NCBI RefSeq assembly: GCF_018139145.2
Contig: NC_059478.1
Location: 33,707,001 to 33,771,000, forward strand
DNA from: Gymnogyps californianus
Taxonomy: Eukaryota > Chordata > Aves > Accipitriformes > Cathartidae
Direction: 5' to 3'
Length of the DNA stretch: 64,000 bases
Made by a program: the position numbers and the translations under genes. Shown piece by piece: positions 47,440-59,400 of the stretch. The first letter of the stretch is position 1, and every line of letters starts with the position of its first letter. Below the pieces are notes generated by a model. It made no database searches, was not told where the DNA came from, and was given only the letters and a program-made list of their open reading frames with translations.

Positions 47440-47619
47440 TCAGGCAAGCATGGGATGTAGCTGTTCAGCAATAACAAAAGCGTTAACCTAGGACTAGTTT
47501 TAGCACTGATTTTACTGCAAGAAAAGTTAGATTGATTATAACCCCCCTTTCCTGCTCTGGAGTATTGCCTATACAGCACTTTTCTGAAATAGATTTAAAT
47601 CATTTCACAGAAAAGGCAG

Positions 47620-47690
47620 GATCTTTACCCATTTTTATAGATGTGGAAACTGAGGCACAAGGCAAAAACAGTTAATTACTCCTGGAGAGC
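47620..47690 (+). repeat. Possible MIR/L2-class relic
   Basis: ACCCATTTTTATAGATGTGG followed by AAACTGAGGCACAAGGCA carries the 'attttacagatgaggaaactgaggcacagag' signature of old MIR/L2/L3 elements. It is short and decayed. Confidence 0.45.
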
Positions 47691-49790
47691 TGCAGCCCAG
47701 GGAAACTCCGGCTTCCAGGCTCCCAGTCTTCTGCTAACTGGTCTGGAAGTTGCACAAAATCATTAACTCATCCTTGAAAATTTTTCGTGATAGCTTGTAA
47801 CTATTCAGTCTGTCATCTCCAGAGATTCCTCTCTCAGGAATTACAGCTATGTACCTGAGGGCTGCCACTACAGAATAGCAGAGGGATACATCACATCTGC
47901 TGCCAGGCAATCCTTGATGTGGCTGTGTTTGACTGCTGCCGGGTGTTATTGGTACTAGTCCTTCTACTGTTCTTACTTTAACGCTACAGTGTTAATTTGG
48001 CACCAAAACTGCATTTAAGACTTCACAGCGGGACTGGAAAGCAAGGAGCTCAGGAGGAAAATTCCAGCCTCACTTTGAGGTAATTATAAATCTTTTCTCT
48101 CCCATTCAGACACTATATTAAGGCTGCTGCGTTGGCCCAGAATTTTACCTTTAATTTCCACTTTTCTTCTTTGCATGGGCTTCAGCCAGTCTTTGAGAGG
48201 AAGGGGGTCATAGCTGAGCACTGACAAAGGGCCTTATTCACAAACCAGCAGCAGCCCCATTTGCGACTTCCCCCAGCACCCCGGAAGCAACTATGCTGTC
48301 ACAGGAGAAACTTGCACATCAGACAAACTCCAGATTTCCCCTGCAGCAACCATTTCCTGATAACACCACATCTGCGCTGCCAGGCACCGTGCTGCCTCCG
48401 AAGCGGACTTGCACGCTCCTCTTGCCAAGCTCAGAGACCTTAGGCAGAAGCTATTGCAAGCTGTCTGCCAGCACTGTGCAGGCTAAGGTGTTATCATTTA
48501 TTAAAAAGTCTTTGCTTCATTCTAAAAAAGTGTCTCTGATTAAGTTAAAGGACTCTGAGTCAACCGCACCAGTATTTCTTTGTCTACATTATTAGCTCAA
48601 CTGGGATGTTGAGCTCAGACTTGGGAGCTGAACACAAGAACTGATTGAACTGTGCCTGACACACAGGAATATTACACTCCAGCGGCTGGGGAGGGCTTGG
48701 GAGCAAGCAGCAGCTGCGGGTGCCCTTGCCCCTATAGCCTTGCCCCTATAGTCTTGCCCCTACAGCCTCCTATACAGCCCCTGTCAGTGCCCACACTATC
48801 GGGGGCAGCCCAAGCTCACCCTTCCTGCAGGTCCCATCTTCCCTTGTGTCAAGCGCCAGGACAGACCATCGTGGCCGAGTGACCCAGTGTGTGTTTGCAA
48901 AGCAGACGACAATTTGACATGTCGTATGGGGCCAAAGGAGTTTCAGTCCAGCCAGCACAAGGGCGGTTTGCGACAGGCAGCAGAGAGAGTCCCCGGGGCA
49001 AGCCAAATCCTCCATGCAGAGAGCAGGCACCAGTGACAGTGAAACGAGTATTAGCATCCCAATTTAAGTGCACAGCACTCCCTTCTGTTCCTCCGGAGCT
49101 TCCTCCCAGTGCCTGGAGTTGATTGGGGTTTGTTAGGCAGACACCAGCCTGGGGGTGTCCACCCAACCGCAGCACCCGATGCAGAGATCAACAGCAGCAT
49201 GAGCAGATTGAGAACTGGTCTTCTGGTCAAAGTAAGCCCACCCAAAACCCAGCCCGCAGCAAACATCATTGCCTTCCCAGTGGGTGCTCCACCGTGGGGT
49301 ATGCACAGTTTAGACCTTTCAGCAACAGCAGAAGCCCCCCAAATCCTTACAGTGAGAGGAGACCTCACCCACATGGTGATTCAAGACACCAACGTCAGGC
49401 TCCTGCTTTTAATTTCTCGCTGGTGGTGTTTCTCTCCGTTGAGCAGATAGAAACCCCAGAGCAGCTGGAGAGAGGAGCCAGGCAATGGGAAGTGAGGAAC
49501 AAGAACAATGTAGGCAAGGCAGATGGCCACCCATGGCAGTGTCCCCACCAAAACGTGGGGACAAGGTGGCCATGGGTGGCACGAGCCATCTTTCAGGCCA
49601 CGTGGCATGGGCAGCCTTGCTTGAGCAGGGACAGGCAGGCTGGCAGCAAAGCTCTCTGCTCTCAGCCTGCAACAAATCAGCACCCAAACAAATGTTTCGT
49701 GCGGCAATAAACCTGTTGAAGGAATAAATTAGCTGTACAGCAAGGTTATGCTCTGGGAATGTCTCCACTATGGCAAAAGTATCCTCTGTA
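47691..49790. other. Non-coding DNA, no gene seen
   Basis: GC-richer sequence gives many overlapping frames on both strands, the longest 195 codons at 49123-49710. None shows a domain, and up to four frames compete over 49050-49770. A 14-bp tandem repeat is listed separately. Confidence 0.45.
48725..48780 (+). repeat. 14-bp tandem repeat, about four units
   Basis: Units CTTGCCCCTATAGC (48725), CTTGCCCCTATAGT (48739) and CTTGCCCCTACAGC (48753) are followed by a degenerate fourth unit to 48780. A small minisatellite. Confidence 0.85.
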
Positions 49791-50200
49791 CCTAGTGATT
49801 AGGTTTATATTACAATGTGGCTTTTAAGGCTCACTGTGCTGAATAAAAATTTAGGCAATTAGTGATCTTATTTCTTAGGAAGAACTGCTTGCTATCGTAT
49901 ATTAATACAGATTTTGCTCAATTAAAATTGTTCACAGTCAGCAAAAACAATTTCTGCACTGTAATGAAATAATGAAATAATTATATGCAAGGGAGGACTT
50001 CTGATCTTTTTAATTATTCTATTCTTCATTTTTAAAAGGGCTATTTGAAAACGCACTCTTATAATTGATTGCTATAAATCAGTCAGAAGCATTCTAAGGA
50101 TCATAAATATTCTAACTTTTAAAAGACAAAGAAATGCTAAATATTCAATGAAATCCTTCAATATTCAGAAAATTTAATCTAGGGTAAAAGGATAGACTGC
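49791..50200. promoter_or_regulatory. Candidate conserved non-coding element
   Basis: CTGAATAAAAATTTAGGCAA, TTAGTGATCTTATTTC, GCTCAATTAAAATTG, TCTTATAATTGATTGC and TATAAATCAGTCAG follow one another with no simple repeats beyond a short TAATGAAATAATGAAATAAT. Enhancer-like texture; not tested. Confidence 0.3.
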
Positions 50201-52699
50201 TCTTTTGAAAATAAAAAGTAAATTTGTTGTCCTGTGAAAAGTGAAATATCTTGAATGTCAGTAACAGAAATGGAATTAACAAGAGATCTTTTTATTGTTT
50301 TTTAAGGTCATTAGGCTGTGAATTCTATAATTATGGAAATTGTCAGTCCAGTTCTGTGGAGTGTTTGCTCCCATCCATAAGGTATTGGAATGTTCAATCA
50401 GTCTCTCTCGTGGGAAAGTTAGGTCATAACTGTAAGTGTACCAGCAAAATTGAATTAAGCAAAGAGATTTCATTAGTATTTATAGCCAGAAGGCATCTGT
50501 AAAAGTACAGGGCAAAGAAGTTATGTGGAAGTCAAAGGAGAAAAAAAAATGGGTTTCTGGTGACAAAGGCGAATCTGAAAGAGATATAAGTGTATAATGA
50601 ATAAGAGCTATTGAGCGCTGCTCCAAAGAGGGAGTTGCAAAGACGTCAAATATTGATTTTCTTGTGTATGCCTTTGGACTACATATGTAATTGTTTGGAT
50701 TTGCTGTCTTCATGATACAACAATATTTGTTGTTGAAGGTTAAAAAGCAGAGTGTGAAACAACCCAAAAAGTCTGAAACGTGTTGGAGAATTATAATAAT
50801 TCTACAAGGAGAATTGCATGAGCAGAACTCTCTACTTTCTAGCAAATAAACATTTTTATGACAATCAAAAGCGTTCGTCTATTCAAAGTATTGCTCCTGG
50901 TACTGCAGAAACACACATTGTATGCAGGGCCATTGAACCATATTGCATTTATTGATTGAAAATATACAATTTGCTTCTAATGAGTTTCTCCAACTTTTTA
51001 TACCGTGAAAATATTCTGTGATGGTGTATATACATGCAAAGTACTGTATATGCTTTTGTATGTGCTCTTCGTATGTGTACACCGATAGATAAATATAAAC
51101 CTCATATGTAAGTTATTTATATAGGAATGACAGTGCCTCTCTGGGTCTTAGCGCAGAACTGAGAATGTATTTCCTGATGCTGATTAATGTCTTAATGAAA
51201 TAAACCTCTTGAAATATTTTCATTCTGTAGAAACAAGTATACAAATCACCTTAAAACTTATTCTCATCTTTAATAGTTACATAATGCTGACATAGTAGTT
51301 CTTTGTATTTCTACACAAAAGGGATTTGTGACTATTTGGAGTGACATATCATGTGTGACATTTTACACATGTGATCCTTACGGTGGCATGCACAGCAATC
51401 AAATCTTTACTGACACTGGTGGGAACTTTGTCCCTGACTCCAGTGGGATGTGGACTTCAATTAGAGAGTCTCTTGGGGATGCTGGAGAGCTAAAAGCAAA
51501 GGGTGTCCCTGGAAAGCTGGAGATAACCCAACTGTCAGAGCCCACCTAGATTATTCAATCTCGTTTTAGGTGGTCAAGCTGGGAGGTGGGGTCTTCATTT
51601 TCAGAAGCGCTGGACTCAGCAGAACCTGACAGAGTCTGACAATCAGGTCTTAAACAAAGAAGTCCCAGGGAGGAGCCACTTGGAAAAAACCCAAACCCCA
51701 GCTGTAAACAGGAATAAGAATGGGATCAAACTCCCGGTAAACCCCAGCCCTGCTAAAGTCAGTGTCAGAGCTCCCATTGCTCTCTGGGGGGCTGCAAGTT
51801 CACCCACCGCCTGTACGAGCTGGGAAGGAGCAAAATCCTTGGGGAGCCCAGGGGAAGGAGCAATTCTCCTTAACTTGGCTAAACGTAAAGATCTCTCAGG
51901 GATGAAAGCACCGTCCTTTTCTTAATCCAGGGATGCAACTTGCTGGTTACTTCCTTGCTTCTGTCTTGTTAAGGGTATCAAAGCACCTCATCTTTCATCC
52001 AAATCACTGTTGCAGAGCAGTCTGTAGTAACAACAGCAACGCTGTATGCTGAAAGTGCGGTGGAATCAGTAATTCAACTTCCAAACCCTCCTGTGCAGTA
52101 AGTAAGTAGTATTATTCCCACTCAACAGAGAAAAATGTACATGTTTTGTGCCAACTCTTCTCTCATCTGGAGCAGTTTTACTCTGCCACTCACATGGTGT
52201 AACTCTATTTACTCTGTTACACATGACCATCAGTGAGATGGGATTACAGCAGAGAGAGATGAAGTGATTTACCCGGGGCCATATGATAGGAAAACCAAGC
52301 ATTAAAAGTCAATGACTCTGATATCCAAATCTATACAAACTTCTCTAGGCTATGCTGTAGTATTTTTTCCCTAATTTCAACGAATCGTCCTTAAGAACCC
52401 ATCTTTAGAACATCCATTGCCTCCCTAGGATAAGACTAATCAAAAATGAAATGTACATTTGCTAATCTCGAGTAAAAATACTTTGTAATAAGGCATGTTT
52501 AACACCAGCTTCCATGAAAATAACATTTCCAAACCCACTAAACTGGGAAACTGCTTGATTTTGTGAACACCCCCGATAGCACAGGGCAGGACAGTGCTGT
52601 CCCTTCCCTAGCCCCCAAATCTCGCTGCTCGCTCCGCCAAGTAGTGAAGGGGCTGGAAGTTTTTGGAGCCCTGCTGTCAGAGTACAATGTTGCCTAAGC
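50201..52699. other. Non-coding DNA, no gene seen
   Basis: No supported gene. The 121-codon minus-strand frame at 50480-50845 has no recognisable domain. Weak traces of old repeats occur near 51400-51470 and 52085-52300 (GATGAAGTGATTTACCCGGG resembles the MIR-type 'aagtgacttgccc'), too decayed to define. Confidence 0.45.
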
Positions 52700-53000
52700 A
52701 AGCATTAAGAGATTATGGTAATAATAGGTATGCTTACTCCAAATAAAAGGTTTCATTAATCAAGCCATATTGAGATAAACCTGTCAGTGGACAGAGGAAA
52801 CTAGAAATCAAATGCTGTGAAAGTTCTGACAGATTGTTAAATAGAAACCCTTTAAAACTGAATTTAATTTACTGTGATATTACAGATATTTATGCATCAA
52901 TAGGCAAGTGCAGATTGAGTTCGGAGGTCAGCTCTGGTGCTTGAAAAATAAACGCGCAGAATGAAACAAAAGGTGACAGTTACCTTTGTCAGAAATTACG
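52700..53000. promoter_or_regulatory. Candidate conserved non-coding element
   Basis: GTTTCATTAATCAAGCCATA, GAGATAAACCTGTCAGTGGA and GAAAGTTCTGACAGATTG bring homeodomain-like and MEIS/TGIF-like (CTGTCA, TGACAG) sites together, followed by GATATTTATGCATCAATAGG. Enhancer-like by texture only. Confidence 0.35.
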
Positions 53001-55490
53001 GTTTATTAAACTAAATATGAAGCTCTCATCTGATTCGTGTTAAACAGAAAGGCATGAGGCTTGGGCATAATTTACTGCAGTAGATTGGTTAACGAAATAA
53101 TTACAGAAAATACTCCCCGTTTTTTTAAAGTTGCATCTATAAACTTTACCAGAAGAAACTAAGAACAAATATTGCACCGTAGAAGCACAGTAAGGTACCA
53201 AGGGGCAGCGAGCACGGAGACCTTTCAGCAAAATTGTTCACTAATTATGCCATTAAAGCACTGCTCTCCCGTCGGGCAGTGTGTGTTTGACTTCTATACC
53301 TAGCATTTATTTATTTAATTACTCCTCTTGAATTTTTTTAAACCTCTCCATTTTCAGATTCGTAGCTTCTTCAGAATCAGGACGTTCCTCTTCCTGCCTC
53401 TTCCTCCTCCTTAGCTTCATGGATTCAGGCAAGTAATGTGGGAGAAAGGTAGACTTAAGGAGAGATTTCTGTCCAGGTAATTCTGCCAGCAAGTTGCACA
53501 AAGTTGTTTGCAAAGGGAGGTGCCATTCACCTGAGCAAGAGCGGCAGCTCAGCCTGTTTCACGTCATTCTTTGAAGGAATGAGACCCCAGAGACCGGTCG
53601 CTGAAGTGTCATGGTCAGATAGAAAATAAAACATCGTTCCTGTTTCAAGGGATTATCTAGTCTCGTACAGACAGGCATAAATCTTTTTGCCATTGACAGG
53701 GTGGATCCATATCTAGCATTAACGTTTGACTTAAACATAACGGTTATATTGCATAGCATGTTTTTCTCTCAAACAGGCAGCTGCAATTTGAAGGGAAAAT
53801 TTGGACCTAATGATGATCCAGCTAAGCCAACAACGAGGTCCTACTGACTCTACCAAGCACAGAAAGAAGTCCTTGAATACAGGCAGTCCTAAGTGAAAAT
53901 AAGTATGTCAGTGCTATATGATATGAACATATTTATCTGCCAAACTTATATGAGATCATAGCTAAATACATGACTCCAAAACATATAAGTATATTACATT
54001 TCACACACATAAGAAACACGTAAAACATGCAGGACATGTTAGCTAAAGCTATGCTAGACATATGTCCTTCCCAGAACGACAACCCGAAAAATCCTTACCA
54101 ATCCTTACCCTCTTATTCATGCAAATAATTACTGTAATGGAAGCAACCACATGAGTAAAGTTGTTCAGGATCTGGCCCATCTTTCTGAGAAAATGTCCTT
54201 TTTTGTCCGCATAAGGGATGCAGGACGGGGCCATTAGTTAGTGGTTAATAGAAGCCAAACGGGCAGGATACTGCGACAAAGTCTCAGCCGTGTGCCTCCT
54301 CCGGTCATCACCTCTCCGTGAGCAGCGTGCGTTAACACAAACCGGCCCTGCAGGACCCTTCCAGCCGCCACTGAAGTTACTCGGGAGCTGCGTTGGCTGC
54401 GGCTTCAATACAGGAGTGACCATTGCTCCAGGTCGAGCTTCACTAAGAAATGAAAAAAAAAAGGTAAAATCTTATCAGGAGAAAGCAAGGAAGGAAGATA
54501 TTTCATATATATGAAGATGAAAATTTACCTTACAAATTTTAACAAGACTTATCTGGAAAATGAAACTCTAGTTCAGCTTTAGAATACAGTTAACCTGAAG
54601 CACATATTTAAGTCTCATTAATTTACACAGTTTAAATGCTATGCCGAGTACTTCTGGAAACACGGGCTATAGGGCTGGAATATTCAGGAAGTTCATCCCT
54701 TTGCTTTGAGAAAGACCCTGACAGGTCTAACAAAGCCGGACCTGTAACTGCGAGCTGTAGGGGTAGATAGAAGTCAATTATACTCCAGAAACAAACCAAA
54801 TGCCTAAGAGAGGAGCCACCTCCTCACCTGTCAACCCCATGCAAGCTTTACCCTGTCCTGAAACAGCACCAGGATCTGACCTGATGTCCTGTAAGTCCCA
54901 ACCCCATCCCAAGAAAAGTACAATTAGTTTAAATACGCATTCCCAGGCTCCAGATAGACGTACACAGAGGCAGATCTCAACGGGCTTGGGCACCTAATGG
55001 CTATATTCACCTTTGAAAAACTGCAGCCGTTTCCTATTTCCGAGCAGTTCAGCGAAAGGCTGGAGAGCGCAGAGCCTGTGCTCAGGCATCAGTCAGTAAC
55101 CTCCAAACCCAGAGCCACGAAGGACTACATAAAAGCTTATTGGAAGTGAATCCAGAAAGTCTTTTTTTCATTGCTACAGCGTGGTTACCTGCGCTCTGGG
55201 GGCCCGATGCTCTTAGGGTGAGATGTAGCATGTCCTCGTGCCCTGAGCAACGATCTCTTTCTGATTTTGAAGAGGAAAGCCATCTCCCCACTTACTTGGA
55301 GCAGGGCAGAGAGTAAAAGCCGGGGATGAGGAGGACTTGGCAGAGCCTGCAGAAGGGTGAGGGTGTAATCCCATAAGGACAGACCTGAGTGTTGGGCACT
55401 AACTGGGGTCGCTCCCTGTGAACCCCAGTATCTGCCCTCGCAGCACTGGGGAACAATAACGCTTTTCCGTAGTTAAAGGAGTTGCACAAG
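53001..55490. other. Non-coding DNA, no gene seen
   Basis: The minus-strand frame at 53319-53513 ends in a charged stretch (RRRKRQEEERPDSEEATNL) that looks more protein-like than most but has no homologue I recognise. Nothing else stands out. Confidence 0.45.
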
Positions 55491-55650
55491 TTAAATTCAT
55501 TCGTTTCCGTTCAGTGTTTTGAGATCACTGGCTTGAAAGCTTTATGTCAGCACAAATGTCTTCTTATTATGAATGAACGTTAACTCTGCATTGGTGCTAA
55601 GAGGTGTAACAAGCAGTAATGAGGTAAAATTAATAAATGGCCTATGTAGA
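55490..55650. promoter_or_regulatory. Candidate conserved non-coding element
   Basis: AAGTTAAATTCATTCGTTTC, TTTATGTCAGCACAAATG, TTATTATGAATGAACG and AGGTAAAATTAATAAATGG are spaced over 160 bp without repeats. Weak texture-based call. Confidence 0.25.
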
Positions 55651-56209
55651 CCAACTACAAGGAGAAGTGTCTCATAGGCAGTGGAATATTTTCCCAAGGG
55701 AAGTAGGGAAAAACCCCAGAAATCGGAAAGTTTTAAATAAACCCAAGGAAACAGAAGGAGCCCTCTTATACCTGTGCTGTGTGAGTCCTCAAAGTAAATG
55801 ATCTACAAGTATCGCACAGAGCCACTTTCACCAGTAAAACTTCCAAGCAGCAGTAAAAAAACTGAGTAAAGAGGAGCCACGATGGCTGTGAGAGTTTCCA
55901 GCGGGGCCGAAAGCTGCTCGAGTGGCTCCTGTCCACGGCCAAGGGCTGGTGCAGGGGATCGCTCCCCACGTCAGCCGCCCAGCCGGTGGGCCGGCAGCCC
56001 CTGCACACCTCCATGAACCCCTCCAAGCCCAGAGCTGTGAAACCTTCCTAGCCTCCCACACCAGCGGCGGGCAGCCACGGCTGCAATAAACCCCACAGCA
56101 GCCCCGAGACAGGAGAGAGCCCAGCCCTGGGCAGAATTAGGTCTTTTATCCCCAAGCGATCCTCCCTGCCGCGCAGACCACGCTCGTCCGTAGCAGAGAG
56201 CTGCTCCAC
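55651..56209. other. Non-coding DNA, GC-rich patch
   Basis: A GC-rich patch at about 55870-56130 gives two overlapping minus-strand frames but no domain. Not a clear CpG island. Confidence 0.45.
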
Positions 56210-56560
56210 GTTTTATTTATTTAGATGAGTTTACAAAGCAATTAAGACATTTTGGCAAATGCTGAGGTGCAGATTTCCTCCCTTATGATAGATCATTCCT
56301 GGCTTTTTTTTCCCTCTCCTTCTGGACAGATAAATGTTTCATGGTCCCACAGACATATTTTCTCTCTGCCCAGTTGCTTAGAATCCATTTAAACATGCCT
56401 GTTGAACTCCTCCATCATGTAATATTTTAACAAGAGCCCCTAAATTAGCTTTATTTACAGACTGTAAATACTGCCTGACGAGCTCAATACACTATTTCAT
56501 CACCTCCTTAGCTGGAATTCCTCTTGGAAGCCTTTCTTACCTGGGCAAAAGCAGGAAATC
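56210..56560. promoter_or_regulatory. Candidate conserved non-coding element
   Basis: A well-packed AT-rich block runs from ATTTATTTAGATGAG through CAAAGCAATTAAGAC, CATCATGTAATATTTTAACA, CCCCTAAATTAGCTTTATTT and GACTGTAAATACTGCCTGAC to CACTATTTCATCACC. At its right end, the minus strand reads TTTTGCCCAG-GTAAGA (donor at 56541/56540). The texture strongly resembles vertebrate conserved enhancers. Conservation itself is not shown. Confidence 0.4.
56535..56541 (-). other. Splice-donor match, minus strand
   Basis: Read on the minus strand, CCCAG|GTAAGA fits the donor consensus, with the intron starting at 56540 and running leftward. Because it sits next to other minus-strand donors up to 63990, it may belong to a transcript starting in the CpG-island domain. 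Alone it is weak evidence. Confidence 0.25.
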
Positions 56561-57570
56561 CAAACAAACAAACAAAAAAAAGTTGATGTGGTTTAAGGAA
56601 TAAACACTGATTCTTCACATCCTCCCCTTTCAATTAGAAATACCATCCTTTAATGATTTGTGTCAAAATTAAAACCTTCCCTGGTTTTATCCATCCTGTC
56701 CTAGGCACGAGCTAAGTCGCCAACGTGTGCTCCCATCACGCAAGTGCTGGAAACACTCATCCGGGCTCTGCGCTGCCTGCGATCCCTCAAAGAAGCTTCT
56801 GAAATCAGTAGGGTTTTACAACGTGCCTTGGAAGGCATTAAAATACTTTAATAAAAAGTTTAATAAAGATTCCTCTAATAAGGTGAAGGATCTAAATTGA
56901 ATTCACAGAAAGTACCCTAATGGTCAAACTGACAAAGAAGCTTTGTGGGGAACGGCAGGAAGCATCTCTGCTGGAAATGGTCCATGTTGCCCCCAAAAAT
57001 AAGAAAAAAAATCACTTTGGCCCAAAAAATGGATTTTGGGGGAAAAAAAAAAGACTTTTTTCTTTCTGAAGCTGCGGTTCTGTTTCCAAGAAATTTGTGG
57101 AGGTCATTCACTTTTCACAGAAAAATTGTGATAACTCAATAATGTATTTAGAAGCTGGAGGAGGAAAATGTTGGACCGGCACAGACATGTGGCAAGTCAG
57201 TACGGCCCTTCGGTGACTCCCCTTGCTCTGCCGCTAAGCCGGGACTTGGAGGGGTTTAGCAACGCATGTTTTCTTTACAGAAAAAAAAGCAGAGAGTCCC
57301 CTAAAATGTGTTACAGCACTCTCCAGATAAGGAGCTACCTGGTTTAGCAGGTGAAGAGGTGCTTGGGGAGTTTTTGATAGAGAGATTATGGACCTGATTA
57401 CATTAATACCTAGCATGGGTTTTAACCTGCATTTTGGGTAAAATTCACCGTTCTGCAGAAGGCCCATAAAAGGCCTGTGCACCACTTACGCTCCACCAAG
57501 GCACCATTTGGATGGTGTTCATGGAGCTGCGGTGATGCATAGGCCCTGTGCCGGCCGCCTGCGTCAGGAG
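56561..57570. other. Non-coding DNA, no gene seen
   Basis: AT-rich with several A runs (57001-57056). Frames at 56917-57485 on both strands are not supported. Confidence 0.45.
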
Positions 57571-57574
57571 GGGT

Positions 57575-57710
57575 TTCATCCGTTATGTATCAATAATATT
57601 CAATGTGTTGGGGAAAAATATTAGCAGAGTAATTTTATTAACAACCGCGATAATTCACCGCTTGTCTTTCTGTGCTTAATAAAGGGAATCGAGGGGGTTA
57701 TACGCGAGCC
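57575..57710. promoter_or_regulatory. Candidate conserved non-coding element
   Basis: TTATGTATCAATAATATTCA, GAAAAATATTAGCAGAGTAA and TTTTATTAACAACCGCGATA occur in sequence with a rare CpG inside AT-rich context. Enhancer-like by texture. Confidence 0.3.
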
Positions 57711-59400
57711 AGAGGAACGGCTTACAAAACTATCCTGGAAAAAACAAACAAATGAAGCCCTGGGAAGCATGAGAGCACGTGGAGGGGGAACTGGCTTCCG
57801 CCGACATCCTGGCTGTGCTGATTAATAAAAATAAATCCTGAATCAGCTCGCGGTGTTCCTTGGGCACTCTCAGGATGTGCAAAATCTCACGGGAGTGTCT
57901 CTGAGTTAAGTACGCGTTAGCTTCACGCTGGGAGAGGACTGGGCCAGCCTGTGGAGGGCTCCCAGCGATGCTGCTTTCGGCAAAGGGATTTCCTCACATC
58001 CCTGGAAATCCTCTTAGCTTCTTCTCAGCCATTCGTATCTCATGGGCAAGGGGAACAACTGAGAAAAAACCTGCTGTGCCCTCCTCATACCTTCTGCCTA
58101 CCTGCAAAGTCAGTATAAAAACACACACAGGCAGCGGTTTGAAATGAGCTTCCACCGCTGCCTCTCTGCAGACCCTCATTTTGAGTTGCGTCCCTTCTTT
58201 TTGGCTTGCGTCCCCTCTTTTGGAGGTGTATCCCCATGTTTGCTACCAAATCTGCACCATTTGCACCGTCCCTTTGGGCCGCGCGTAGATGAAAGGAAAA
58301 ATATTATGTCGTGTTGATTTACTCCTCTTCCTCAGACAAATAAAGGCATCTTCATATAAAATGTATCTTCCTTCCCAAGCCCATCGAGCCTCCCCTCTCC
58401 CTCCATGCACCGAGAAATCCCCAGGTTTTGAAGGAGCAACGACGGCCTGAGCACATCCCTTCACCGACCAGCCATTCCCCGGAGCGCGAGCCGGAGGGTG
58501 ACAACATCGCACCCCGGCATCGCTGCTGCGTACGGAGCCGGGCCGGGGGGCTGCCACGTGCCTCCCCCCAGCAGCACCCCAGGAGCTGGGCCAGGATCCC
58601 CTCTCTCAAATAAAGCAAATTTAAAGGATTTTTTTGAGACTTACCTCTGCTTTTTTTTTTTTCCTATGTATTTATTACACCCCACAGGAGCCTCCTGCAG
58701 GGACAGGGATTTGGCAGGGTGTTCAGAGGATGAGTTTTAGCCATTTTGTTGGAGGTGGATGGGGATGTGAGCAGGGCCCTTCCAGGAACCGCCGCTGCTG
58801 GATGACGGGGGCTGTGCGGGAGTGCGGAGCGGGCACAGGGTGCTTGCAGGCACAAACTGGGGACACCTATCCATTTGTTTAAAGTGGGGATTTGCAAAAT
58901 GACAAATCTGAAGAATAAACAAATTTTTATTGAACAACTGCCAACTGGTTTTGGTGGGTTGTTTGGTTTTTTTTTTAATCGGATCTTAACTGACTTTGTA
59001 GCCATCTTGCACAAAAGGCAACAGATTTCCTCTGCTCACACAGCCCAATTTGCCCAATAATAATTCTGTATTTTAACTTATTTGATTAATTTTGCTCTCT
59101 CCCTGCTTTATAAAGCACCCGAATCTCTAAGCTGTACTGGACTCCACTCTTCTGATGATTTTGGTTTTATTTCGTGAGTCCCAAGAGGATACCTTACGGG
59201 GACACCTGAGCGCTGCTGCCTGCTTTTGCCAGGTCCCCGGGATGTTCCTGCCTGTGTCCTGTACAGGGATGTCCCCCCACGAGCAGAGCAGAGCCAGCAC
59301 CGCTGGGTCCCCCTCCACCAGCATCCATCCACTGCGCAGTTCAGCTCCCAGGGGACGGGAAGGCAGAGAGGAGGCAAATGGCCAGCGCAATATACGCACC
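57711..59400. other. Transition zone, no gene seen
   Basis: GC and CpG content rise in patches (58480-58600, 59220-59400). A 20-bp imperfect tandem repeat (GTTGCGTCCCTTCTTTTT, then CTTGCGTCCCCTCTTTTG) lies at 58184-58222. A TATA-like CTTTATAAAGC lies at 59106-59116 without a demonstrable transcript. Confidence 0.4.
58639..58645 (-). other. Consensus splice-donor match, minus strand
   Basis: The minus strand reads AGCAGAG|GTAAGT, a near-perfect donor consensus, with the intron running left from 58644. No coding frame of note lies upstream, so if real it would end a non-coding exon. Confidence 0.25.

Noticed and set aside
49050..49770. Up to four overlapping frames of 107-195 codons on both strands
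   Set aside because: No domain, no splice context and mutual overlap; none is favoured over the others.
53319..53513. Minus-strand frame with charged, helix-like C-terminal half
   Set aside because: No family recognised, no supporting splice sites or start context; kept only as a mention.
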